Positions 1 to 4,859 are shown, numbered from the stretch's first letter. The stretch: 6,265 nt of DNA from Methanoregulaceae archaeon (GCA_013331215.1 DUGU01000243.1:1-6265), one strand, 5' to 3'. Notes: generated by a model from the letters alone, not told the origin. Numbers and translations are program-made.

Positions 1-158
1 AACTCGTCGTGGTCCGGCACGACGGTTCCCACCCTGCCGCTGTCCGTCATCTTTGAAAGTCGTACGTGACTGCCGGCCCGACCGGAGATGGAGAAACCGA
101 CCCGATTGCAGAGGATGCGTATGGTCTGATCGCCCGAGACCGGCTTATGATGAGGCAA
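1..158 (-). CDS. hicA: HicA family mRNA-interferase toxin, partial (runs off window start)
   Basis: This is the toxin half of a type II HicBA module. The family cleaves mRNA through a small double-stranded-RNA-binding fold with one catalytic histidine. The 52 visible residues begin MPHHKPVSG and carry the family landmarks: KPVSG near the N-terminus, GSHVRLSK around residues 29-36 with the catalytic-type His31, and GTVVPDHDE at residues 44-52. The C-terminus lies beyond the window. I chose a TTG start at 158-156 because GAGGTG lies 7 nt upstream, inside the end of hicB. No ATG fits before the conserved KPVSG. The gene overlaps hicB by 14 bp, so translation is probably coupled to the antitoxin. 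A longer frame over the same bases (47-304, minus) is spurious. Confidence 0.85.
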   Translation of the reverse strand, partial: MPHHKPVSGDQTIRILCNRVGFSISGRAGSHVRLSKMTDSGRVGTVVPDHDE

Positions 159-357
159 CCGACGACACCTCGAAGGTGGTCAGGATCGCCCGTCTCTCTT
201 CGGTCTGAGGGAACTCTTCCAGGTAGAGTATCGTCGCCTCTTTGAGGTTGCTCACGGCCTCCTCGACGGTCCCTCCCTGGCTGACCGTGCCGACCTCCGG
301 GCATTCGGCCACGTACAGGTCATCCTCTTTGTGCAACACGGCGGTAAACGTCAACAT
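145..357 (-). CDS. hicB: HicB family antitoxin, short form
   Basis: This is the 70-residue antitoxin partner of HicA, expected to bind and neutralise it. The HicB core is clear: MLTFTAVLHKEDDLYVAECP at the N-terminus, EVGTVSQGGTVEEAVSNL at residues 21-38, then the helix KEATILYLEEF. After about residue 60 there is only a short tail, so the helix-turn-helix or ribbon-helix-helix domain of longer HicB proteins is absent. Any autoregulation would need another DNA-binding partner or the complex itself. The ATG start has AGGAG 5 nt upstream at about 363-367. hicB precedes hicA here, the reverse of the Escherichia coli order but common in archaea and cyanobacteria. The GAGGTG near the hicB end doubles as the ribosome site for hicA. 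Confidence 0.9.
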   Translation of the reverse strand: MLTFTAVLHKEDDLYVAECPEVGTVSQGGTVEEAVSNLKEATILYLEEFPQTEERRAILTTFEVSSVASS

Positions 358-446
358 TCGATCTCCTGTTTCCCGTTAGATCGAGGATTGGTATAACTCT
401 GTCCTCCTGCAACGGGATCCAATCTAGAGAGTATGTTGCTATACGC

Positions 447-458
447 TTTTTATATAAT
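447..458 (+). promoter_or_regulatory. Archaeal TATA-type promoter element in the hicBA / HEPN intergenic region
   Basis: TTTTTATATAAT sits in an AT-rich dip between two GC-rich genes and matches the archaeal TTTATATA box best when read on the plus strand. A start site about 25 bp downstream would fall near 477-480, inside the decayed HEPN gene and before the ATGs at 495 and 532. Read on the minus strand the same AT tract could serve hicBA, although it would leave a leader of about 70 nt. Direction is not settled by sequence alone. Confidence 0.45.
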
Positions 459-462
459 TCTG

Positions 463-846
463 ATGAATGACGGCGAATCACTGAAAATCCAGGGATGAGG
501 AATAAACGTTCTATCGGAGCGATCCTCAAGAATGATTTCTATTTTTCACGGCGAGCAAGCGGTGGAGAAGGCCATCAAGGCAGTGCTCGTACTGACCGGA
601 GTCCCATTCGGTCGGACACACGACCTCGTGGAACTCGGTTACCGGGAGGAGGAAGCCGGTTCGGACCTCCCGTTCGCGATCGATCGGCTCATCCGCCAGA
701 ATCCCCACGCAGTCGTGTTCCGGTACGGGGAGCCGGCAGTCGATCTGCTCGAACCGGAAGAGGCGGATGAGGTCGTGGCGTCCGTGACGGATTCGGGGGA
801 TGCCCGTATCCGTGGGATGGCAGACCGCGAGAGCGGGTCCGGTTGA
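463..846 (+). pseudogene. HEPN-domain protein, degenerate (in-frame stop, shortened N-terminus)
   Basis: HEPN proteins of this class are about 125-130 residues long and usually act as ribonuclease toxins paired with an MNT nucleotidyltransferase. The intact part, 532-846 (104 residues), carries the HEPN core: IFHGEQAVEKAIKAVLV, then GVPFGRTHDLVEL, then NPHAVVFRYGEP. The usual N-terminal W..A..DL helix is missing. In the same frame, an ATG at 463 gives MNDGESLKIQG followed by TGA at 496-498, at the spot where homologs normally have the conserved Trp, as if TGG became TGA. The stretch from there to FHGEQ is only about 15 residues, shorter than usual, so a small deletion is also likely. No nucleotidyltransferase partner lies next to it. 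A shortened protein from the ATG at 532 could still be made, but no ribosome site is visible. The HEPN assignment is firm; inactivation is inferred. Confidence 0.6.
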
Positions 847-1105
847 GGCCCCCCGAGGCCGATAGGGCTCCCCTCGGACGGCTGCAGGGCACAGGTCGAC
901 GGAATGCGTCCCGAATGCAGGGAACCCGTGCTACGGAGACGAGCCGGCGAGAGAACGTTCGAATGCCGCCAGCTCCCGATCGCGATCGTCTCCAGAGGAG
1001 ATGTTCGAGCGATGGAGAGCCAACGCATACCAGCGATGAGCCCTGCACCCCCGACGCCTCGCTCCCCTCGAGGCTCCGCGAGTTCCACGCGGGGCTGCCG
1101 CTCGC

Positions 1106-1121
1106 GGGCGGCCGGCCGCCC
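1106..1121. repeat. 16-bp perfect palindrome GGGCGGCCGGCCGCCC
   Basis: GGGCGGCCGGCCGCCC equals its own reverse complement, and symmetry breaks at both flanks. It lies in the gene-free stretch. It could be a restriction-rich chance palindrome in GC-rich DNA or a protein-binding site. No function can be assigned. Confidence 0.6.
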
Positions 1122-1167
1122 TAGTCCGGTACGCGGTCCCGACCCCTGCGGGCCCTCCTGTAACGGC

Positions 1168-1195
1168 TCTAAAAAAGAGGGGTTTCCCGGACGGA
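1168..1195 (-). terminator. Possible transcription stop for the 1272-1775 gene
   Basis: Read on the minus strand, CCGGGAAACCCCTCTTTTTTAG provides a run of six T residues about 95 nt past the stop of the upstream gene. It follows a GC-rich tract able to form a weak GGGG/CCCC hairpin. Archaeal RNA polymerase stops mainly at oligo-T tracts, and this is the longest T-run downstream of this gene. Confidence 0.4.
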
Positions 1196-1271
1196 GCCCC
1201 CTGCCGGGACAGCTCCGGCGGTCCGGCGAGATGCTCCCTGACCCAGCCCCAGCCGGGCCCGTTCGTCGATC

Positions 1272-1775
1272 TCAGGCGAGTGCCGGGACGGCGTCGGCCC
1301 AGTTCTCGACGGTGGCCAGGATCGCATCGGCCGAGTACGAGGAGACCGTGACGGTCTCGCGGCCGATGGTGACCGTATAGACCTCGCCGCCCGGGTCGTG
1401 GCAGCGGACCGCGGCCGAGAACGAGTCGTTATCGGTCGCGTGCGCGGCCGTGCCGCCCATGGCCGTCGCGAGCGGAGCATTCGCGAGGACCGTGGCCACG
1501 TTCGCGGTGTAGGCCGCGACGGTCGGGCACTTGACCGTGACCTGGCCGACAGTCTCGGCCTCACCGTTCTCGTACACGACCCGGGCCGTGTACGCCTCGC
1601 GCGTCTTCTCCACCGCCGGCAGCGTCTCGCTGCCCGACTGGTACGCCGTGCACCCGAACGGGTTGTTCGCGATGATGTCGTCCACGACCTCCGTGAACGC
1701 CGTTACGTTCGCGATCGGCGCGGCCAGAACCCTGGTCGCGGCCTTCGTGACGGACTTCTGCACAAAGTTTGCCAT
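1272..1775 (-). CDS. Conserved-looking hypothetical protein, 167 residues
   Basis: I do not recognise a named family. The protein begins MANFVQKSVTKAATRVLAAP and is soluble-looking, with no signal peptide or membrane span. The N-terminal half is mostly helical in character (residues 1-36). It is followed by NNPFGCTAYQSG at 38-48 and two strand-rich blocks: YTARVVYENGEAETVGQVTV at 62-81, and EVYTVTIGRETVTVSSYS at 131-148. A helix DAILATVENWADAVPALA ends it. Cysteines fall at 42, 83 and 125. The repeated Tyr/Thr/Val strand pattern could be two related beta units. GGAGG at 1780-1784 lies 4 nt before the ATG, which supports the start. The gene stands alone: the upstream operon ends 130 bp away, and an unusual repeat-rich control region separates them. 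Codon use fits the GC-rich background. Confidence 0.75.
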   Translation of the reverse strand: MANFVQKSVTKAATRVLAAPIANVTAFTEVVDDIIANNPFGCTAYQSGSETLPAVEKTREAYTARVVYENGEAETVGQVTVKCPTVAAYTANVATVLANAPLATAMGGTAAHATDNDSFSAAVRCHDPGGEVYTVTIGRETVTVSSYSADAILATVENWADAVPALA

Positions 1776-1785
1776 TATTCCTCCA

Positions 1786-1800
1786 GGTGCTTAATGCACC
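1786..1800 (-). promoter_or_regulatory. Leader hairpin just upstream of the 1272-1775 ribosome site
   Basis: GGTGC-TTAAT-GCACC is a perfect 5-bp stem with a 5-nt loop, ending 1 bp before the CCTCC (GGAGG on the minus strand) ribosome site. In mRNA it would form a small hairpin directly adjacent to the ribosome site, which could affect translation. It could equally be half of a DNA-binding site. Confidence 0.4.
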
Positions 1801-1806
1801 ATTGTT

Positions 1807-1855
1807 ATATTACTCTCGGTAATATTTGAAGGTTTCTTATGACTATCGGTAATAA
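1807..1855 (-). promoter_or_regulatory. Promoter/operator-like region with inverted and direct repeats
   Basis: The region upstream of the 167-residue gene holds ATATTAC-TCTCG-GTAATAT at 1807-1825, a perfect 7-bp inverted repeat with a 5-bp centre. It also holds a direct repeat TCGGTAATA at 1816-1824 and 1846-1854, spaced 30 bp or about three helical turns. The AT-rich AAATATTA and TAATATAA tracts (about 1803-1828), read on the minus strand, are the only TATA candidates for this gene. The repeats overlap them, as expected for a repressor operator. Confidence 0.5.
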
Positions 1856-1906
1856 CGCCTGCGATCAGGAGAGGAAGGGCCGGGGTCGCCCGCGGCTGCT
1901 GTGCGC

Positions 1907-2356
1907 TCAGCGATCGTCGTCGCCGGCCGGTCCCGCCGCGAGCATGCCGCGAACGGTCGCGACGAACGCGTCCGCCCGACGGACCGCCGCGGCCGCTTCG
2001 GACGCGCCGATCGTGCCGGCCGTGTCGTAGACCGTGATATGCCTTTTTCGCCGGAGCCGGTCGAGGCCGGCCGCCGCATCGGGACCGATCCGGACGGCAA
2101 CGAATCGGACCACGGTGACATGCTGGTTCTTTCCCGCGGGCCGGTAGCCATCGGCGAAGAGCAGGGCCCGCGCGGCCTGCAGCATGGCGTTGTACGCGAT
2201 CGCGTACGCCCAGTCGGGGTCCAGCTCCAGCACCTTGCCGGCCACAACGAGGTCGCGATCGGCAAGCGCGACGGCCTCGTCGACGCGCCGCCGGTCGAAC
2301 GGGAGCCGCCGGATCAGTCCCTCACGTTCGAGGGCGTCAATCGTCGTCGCCGGCAC
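1907..2356 (-). CDS. HEPN-domain protein, toxin-like partner of the MNT nucleotidyltransferase
   Basis: HEPN proteins of this type act as RNases and form toxin-antitoxin pairs with MNT nucleotidyltransferases, which can silence them by AMP transfer. The proposed 149-residue product has an Arg-rich first helix (residues 14-24), a second helix AVALADRDLVVAGKVLEL, the core helix AYAIAYNAMLQAARALLFADG at about 50-70, and RLRRKRHITVYD at about 100-111. The last segment matches the R-x(4-6)-H type catalytic motif (Arg100-x5-His106) followed by Tyr110. I placed the start at GTG 2354-2356, which overlaps the end of the nucleotidyltransferase gene by 20 bp. A GGAGG is fused to this GTG, so an ATT start at 2339-2341, about 12 nt downstream, is a less likely alternative. 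The overlap implies coupled translation, typical of such pairs. The tail AGPAGDDDR is acidic and probably flexible. Confidence 0.8.
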   Translation of the reverse strand: MPATTIDALEREGLIRRLPFDRRRVDEAVALADRDLVVAGKVLELDPDWAYAIAYNAMLQAARALLFADGYRPAGKNQHVTVVRFVAVRIGPDAAAGLDRLRRKRHITVYDTAGTIGASEAAAAVRRADAFVATVRGMLAAGPAGDDDR

Positions 2357-2939
2357 CTCCCACCAGGTCGATGCGGGGCTGCGAGAGGACGTGAGTGACG
2401 AACGGGTCTCCGGTCCGGCGCCGCTCCTCGAACTCGCCGCGTGTGAAGAGGACATAGTTGACCTCGCGACCGAGCCGGGCCTCCAGTCGGGAGAGGGCGG
2501 CGGTCAGGAGGTCCTCGTCGACCTCGCCGACGATGAAAAGGTCGAGGTCGGAGGCGGGGCCGGCCGTCGCGTTCGCCATGGATCCGTAGATGAAGAGCCG
2601 GGAGAGGCCTTCGAGACCTCCGAGAGTGCTCCTCACCTCATCAACGATGCCCGAGGTCTTGAGGGCGAGCCGCTGGAGCTCGGGGAAGAGCGGCGAGTCG
2701 CGACGGGCGCGGTAGAGGCGAAGGGTCCCCTGCGTCCGCGAGGCGAGCAGGCCAAGGTCCGAGAGGTTGGCCAGTTCGCGCCGGACGGCCGTGATGTTCT
2801 CCCCCGTTGTCCGAGCGACGGCACGTACGTGGTACTCCTCGTCGGGATGGAGCAGAAAGAGCGCGAGCAGGTGAGCCCGCGTCCTCGACCCGACGAGGCG
2901 GTGGAGCATTGAATACAATTTGTGCGCTTCTGCATACAT
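2337..2939 (-). CDS. Winged-helix DNA-binding domain fused to MNT-type nucleotidyltransferase (antitoxin-like)
   Basis: This 200-residue protein joins two domains. Residues about 12-80 form a winged helix-turn-helix: LVGSRTRAHLLALFLLHP, then YHVRAVARTTGENITAVRRE with the recognition helix, then GLLASRTQGTLRLYRA as the wing. Residues about 108-190 form a minimal nucleotidyltransferase with the full GS-x10-DxD signature: Gly119, Ser120, Asp131, Asp133. The strand NYVLFTRGEFEER follows. MNT proteins paired with HEPN toxins act as antitoxins by transferring AMP to the toxin; the fused DNA-binding domain suggests it also represses its own operon. The HEPN gene follows with overlap. The start is uncertain. 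ATG 2939 has no ribosome site, while ATG 2909 (MLHRLVGS) sits about 25-30 nt downstream of a CTTTATGTA box and could be used leaderless. The C-terminal GGAGDDD lies in the overlap. Confidence 0.85.
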   Translation of the reverse strand: MYAEAHKLYSMLHRLVGSRTRAHLLALFLLHPDEEYHVRAVARTTGENITAVRRELANLSDLGLLASRTQGTLRLYRARRDSPLFPELQRLALKTSGIVDEVRSTLGGLEGLSRLFIYGSMANATAGPASDLDLFIVGEVDEDLLTAALSRLEARLGREVNYVLFTRGEFEERRRTGDPFVTHVLSQPRIDLVGGAGDDD

Positions 2940-2959
2940 AAAGTATGCGGGCTGCGGCG

Positions 2960-3196
2960 TCAGTCCGCCGGCAGCGGCCGCGGCGGGTAGTACTCGACCG
3001 TGACGCCCGAGAGGTCCACGCCGTTCCTCGAGGGCGGGTGGACCTCGACGACATCACCCACGGCCGCGGGCCCTTCGACCCGGACGGCGATCCGGTTGCC
3101 CCGCATCGCGTAGCCCCTGGCGCGGTAGCGCTCGAGCTCGGCCGCGTGCCCCGGGGCGTCGACGAACTCGAGCCGCTCGGTGACGCCGAGCAGCAC
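2960..3196 (-). CDS. Small hypothetical protein, 78 residues, upstream of the HEPN-MNT pair
   Basis: I do not recognise this family. The product starts (GTG)LLGVTERLEFVDAPGHAAEL and ends VTVEYYPPRPLPAD. It has no membrane span. A likely fold is an N-terminal strand and helix (residues 5-29), then strands NRIAVRVEG at 34-42 and VGDVVEVHP at 46-54, and a final strand VTVEYYPP. The alternation is strand-rich and could be a small beta barrel. The GTG start has GGAGG 11 nt upstream, a long but possible spacing. It ends 20 bp before the nucleotidyltransferase gene on the same strand, so it may be the first gene of that operon. The alternative ATG at 3205-3207 opens a different frame whose product looks like GC-rich noise. 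Confidence 0.6.
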   Translation of the reverse strand: MLLGVTERLEFVDAPGHAAELERYRARGYAMRGNRIAVRVEGPAAVGDVVEVHPPSRNGVDLSGVTVEYYPPRPLPAD

Positions 3197-3343
3197 CGGC
3201 CGGCCATCCTCCGCCGGTGGTATGGACTCCTGGTCGGGATCTCGGAGGCCCGGGGCAGGTGGCGGTAAGTGTTTTTTCGGCCTGGGTAATCGTCTCTATT
3301 CCATCCGTTGGCGAGGTCCAACCTAAAATAGGGGGTATCTGTG

Positions 3344-3685
3344 TTATATCAGGAATGACACCATCCAAGAACCCATACCGGCGAGTATCCACGGATAGAC
3401 AATTACCCAGAGTGTTATCAGGTAAGCAACTGCCGTAACCGGGTGCTCTGGGGTGGCATTACGGTAGATCGATTTCAGGTATCTCCACACCGTCATCACA
3501 GTCGCCGTGATGAGACAGACGAAAGACAAAATGGCCAAATCGGTGAGGCCCCTATCGGCCGCCAGAGACAACAGGACCCCAGAGCCGAATGCGAGGAGGA
3601 CTGCCATATATTCCCAGACCCCCCATTCCGCAGTCCAGGTGTTTAAGGGGCCCAGCTTGGTGTCTTGGTCCACAACCATGGACAA
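3344..3685 (-). CDS. Small integral membrane protein, about 113 residues, three spans
   Basis: No family is recognised. Three hydrophobic segments are visible: EYMAVLLAFGSGVLLSLAA at about 25-43, DLAILSFVCLITATVMTVW at 49-67, and a long PVTAVAYLITLWVIVYPWILAGMGSWMVSFLI at 82-113, which may be one long or two short spans. The loop RYLKSIYRN after the second span is positively charged and probably cytoplasmic. The start is either TTG 3685, with AGGA 6 nt upstream, or ATG 3679 two codons later. The gene follows the other small membrane gene by 62 bp on the same strand, so the two probably share a transcript. Absence of charged or catalytic residues in the spans gives no hint of transport or enzyme activity. 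Confidence 0.6.
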   Translation of the reverse strand: MSMVVDQDTKLGPLNTWTAEWGVWEYMAVLLAFGSGVLLSLAADRGLTDLAILSFVCLITATVMTVWRYLKSIYRNATPEHPVTAVAYLITLWVIVYPWILAGMGSWMVSFLI

Positions 3686-3747
3686 GCATTTCCTAGAAGC
3701 ATCCTATAGTTTTCTAAACGACCGTCTCACTCCAGTGCGATCGGCCC

Positions 3748-4008
3748 TCAGGAGGGCTTGGTACTCTTCTCACTGCCCGCACTGTCCCCCTTTCGGCGGT
3801 AACGCAAATATCCGTCCCACAACAAGAGCATTCCACCACCGATACTCATCAGCGAGGTGAACAGATACATCACAAAACCCCCGGGGCCCCATCCTCGGGG
3901 GAGGATAGTAAAAAACACTAAAAGTCCCAAAACGATGCAAAAAAGGCCGAGAATAATCTCACCTCTGGGGCGGAGGTATACTTTCTTAATTTTAAACATA
4001 GAGCTCAT
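3748..4008 (-). CDS. Small two-span membrane protein whose start region was rebuilt by an insertion sequence
   Basis: The 86-residue product has two spans, GEIILGLFCIVLGLLVFFTIL at about 16-36 and GGFVMYLFTSLMSIGGGMLLLW at 43-64. Basic ends KIKK and RYRRKG suggest both termini are cytoplasmic. The family is not recognised. The current start ATG 4006-4008 and its ribosome site GGAGGG (4016-4021, spacer 7 nt) both lie inside the IS5-type element. The element's boundary is at 4001. The ATG at 3997-3999 (residue 4, MFKIKK) straddles the duplicated target and is most likely the native start, since joining the two flanks of the element restores CTATGTTTAAAATT. Expression now probably depends on transcription through the transposase and on coupling at the ATGA overlap with its stop codon. 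The three extra residues MSS come from the element. Confidence 0.7.
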   Translation of the reverse strand: MSSMFKIKKVYLRPRGEIILGLFCIVLGLLVFFTILPRGWGPGGFVMYLFTSLMSIGGGMLLLWDGYLRYRRKGDSAGSEKSTKPS

Positions 4009-4015
4009 CCCAAAA
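4001..4015 (+). repeat. Terminal inverted repeat of the insertion sequence (transposase 3' side)
   Basis: GAGCTCATCCCAAAA pairs with the far end at 13 of 15 positions. It also encodes the last transposase codons' stop (TGA, minus strand 4005-4007) and the ATG 4006-4008 of the neighbouring gene. Confidence 0.9.
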
Positions 4016-4481
4016 CCCTCCAGACAATAAGCGCACAGGCGACAATGACCAATCCACGGAACGACCGTTCAAGTCGTTCGTACCGCGGCGCCAATTTTCG
4101 ATATGACTTCAACCACGAGAAGCACCGTTCAACGGCTCCCCGTAGTCTATAGCGTATGGGATCGAACCGAAATCGTCGTCCCTTTCGTGATTTCTGCCGC
4201 TTTCGTCGATTGATCGGGATCATGGTCTTGATGCCGCGACGACGGTTCCTGTATCGAATCGCCTTCGTATCATAGGCTGCATCAGCGAGGATCTCTCGTG
4301 GCCGTGTGATCGGTCGTCCCCGCGGTCGAGGAATTCGACAGGCAGCGAGCGTCGACTCATAGACGGTTGCATCGTGGACATTCGCTGGTACGATCACGCA
4401 GGCGATCGGTCGACCGTGGCGTTCAACCAGGAGGCTGATCTTCGAACCGCGAATGCGGTGGTACCCATCATAGCCAATCAT
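4005..4481 (-). CDS. IS5-family transposase, C-terminal catalytic part (second frame)
   Basis: This 158-residue frame carries the second and third acidic residues of the DDE transposase. GYHRIRGSKISLLVERHGRP and ANVHDATVYEST lead in, then LADAAYD with catalytic-type Asp67, a basic stretch of about 20 residues (93-113), and YRLRGAVERCFSWLKSYRKL with Glu118. The tail YERLERSFRGLVIVACALI is typical of IS5 transposases. Its ATG overlaps the stop of the upstream frame as ATGA, and the frame is -1 relative to it. The full enzyme is expected by ribosomal frameshifting at the G-run, giving about 268 residues, a normal length for the family. The terminal stop codon lies within the inverted repeat and overlaps the ATG of the next gene. 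Confidence 0.92.
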   Translation of the reverse strand: MIGYDGYHRIRGSKISLLVERHGRPIACVIVPANVHDATVYESTLAACRIPRPRGRPITRPREILADAAYDTKAIRYRNRRRGIKTMIPINRRKRQKSRKGRRFRFDPIRYRLRGAVERCFSWLKSYRKLAPRYERLERSFRGLVIVACALIVWRVLG

Positions 4482-4810
4482 CCCCCCTTTTTCGCAGGGA
4501 TCGTTGTGGTATCGATCGCACAGCAGGACAGGTCCAGATCGGCGAGATCGTAGCCATGCCGCCGCATGGCAGCAAAGATCTCGTCGTAGATCCCATGGTC
4601 ACAGAGATAGAGATGAAACCGATGCACAGTGGATTTGGTGCCATACTGGCGGGGAACATCGTGCCAGGAACAGCCAGTTGCCAGAACGTACAGGATGCCG
4701 TTGAAGAGACCGCGTTCATCGGCGCGAGGTCGACCAACGCGTGGTTTCGGCTCGGGAAGGTATGGTTCGATCAGCGGCCAGAGGGCATCATCGACCTCAT
4801 GAAAACCCAT
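4478..4810 (-). CDS. IS5-family transposase, N-terminal part (first frame)
   Basis: The 110-residue product holds the N-terminal domain common to two-frame IS5 elements (HEVDDALWPLIEPYLPEPKP, then GRPRADERGLFNGILYVLAT, then CSWHDVPRQYGTKSTVHRF). It ends with DLSCCAIDTTTIPAKKGG. Asp100 in AIDTT is the first DDE catalytic residue, so this part alone cannot catalyse transposition. I chose the ATG at 4808-4810; a TTG three codons earlier (4817-4819) is possible, and neither has a clear ribosome site. The last codons, AAA AAG GGG GGA TGA, contain the slippery heptamer G-GGG-GGA for a -1 shift into the catalytic frame. Confidence 0.9.
   Translation of the reverse strand: MGFHEVDDALWPLIEPYLPEPKPRVGRPRADERGLFNGILYVLATGCSWHDVPRQYGTKSTVHRFHLYLCDHGIYDEIFAAMRRHGYDLADLDLSCCAIDTTTIPAKKGG
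4481..4492 (-). promoter_or_regulatory. Programmed -1 frameshift site in the transposase
   Basis: On the minus strand AAAAAGGGGGGATGA joins the two transposase frames. The heptamer G-GGG-GGA (4487 down to 4481) lets the ribosome slip back one base before the TGA. The homopolymer could also cause slippage by RNA polymerase. The same bases give an ATGA stop-start overlap, so the second frame could additionally be made separately by re-initiation. Confidence 0.65.
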
Positions 4811-4841
4811 GTGCCCCAATACAGAGCTTCCCCGATATTAA

Positions 4842-4856
4842 TTTTGGGACGACCTC
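4842..4856 (-). repeat. Terminal inverted repeat of the insertion sequence (transposase 5' side)
   Basis: The minus strand reads GAGGTCGTCCCAAAA, differing from the other terminal repeat at two positions. The following bases 4857-4859 are the second ATA target copy. Confidence 0.9.
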
Positions 4857-4859
4857 ATA

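Larger units (their letters stand above)
847..1271. other. Gene-free GC-rich stretch
   Basis: I see no gene here. Long open frames cross it on both strands (904-1380 plus, 639-1088 minus), but their translations are Arg/Pro/Ser-rich, lack recognisable motifs and overlap real genes, as expected for high-GC DNA. It contains a perfect 16-bp palindrome at 1106-1121 and a T6 run, read on the minus strand, at 1171-1176. It may be old gene debris or a dispersed intergenic repeat; the sequence alone does not decide. Confidence 0.5.
4001..4856 (-). mobile_element. IS5-family insertion sequence, complete, 856 bp
   Basis: Both ends are visible. GAGCTCATCCCAAAA at 4001-4015 and the reverse complement of 4842-4856, GAGGTCGTCCCAAAA, match at 13 of 15 positions. 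The element is flanked on both sides by ATA (3998-4000 and 4857-4859), a 3-bp target duplication. The size, short inverted repeats, duplication length and two-frame DDE transposase fit the IS5 family; a subgroup such as IS1031 or IS427 is plausible but not settled. Both open frames are intact and the repeats and duplication are preserved, so the insertion looks recent and possibly active. Confidence 0.92.

Noticed and set aside
47..304. An 85-residue open frame on the minus strand overlapping hicB and hicA
   Set aside because: Its product is Arg/Gly/Pro-rich noise, while the other two frames over the same bases give clear HicB and HicA proteins.
904..1380. A 158-residue plus-strand frame, and the opposing 639-1088 minus-strand frame, in the gene-free region
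   Set aside because: Both overlap better-supported genes, both give Arg/Pro/Ser-rich products without motifs, and neither has a ribosome site I trust.
1398..1829. A 143-residue plus-strand frame rich in Arg and Val
   Set aside because: It is the antisense shadow of the 167-residue gene, which has a strong ribosome site and a protein-like composition.
2184..2912. A 242-residue open frame on the plus strand
   Set aside because: It lies antisense to the winged-helix-MNT gene, whose motifs are unmistakable. The antisense product is low-complexity with no motif or ribosome site.
2641..3321. A 226-residue open frame on the minus strand with an ATG directly behind a GGAGG at 3205-3212
   Set aside because: Its product is Arg/Ser/Pro-rich and runs across the 78-residue gene and into the nucleotidyltransferase gene out of frame. 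The GGAGG more likely serves the GTG at 3196.
3744..3757. Inverted repeat GCCCTC-AG-GAGGGC at the end of the two-span membrane gene
   Set aside because: The loop is too short for the full stem, no T-run follows on the minus strand, and it overlaps the stop codon in a spot between two likely co-transcribed genes.
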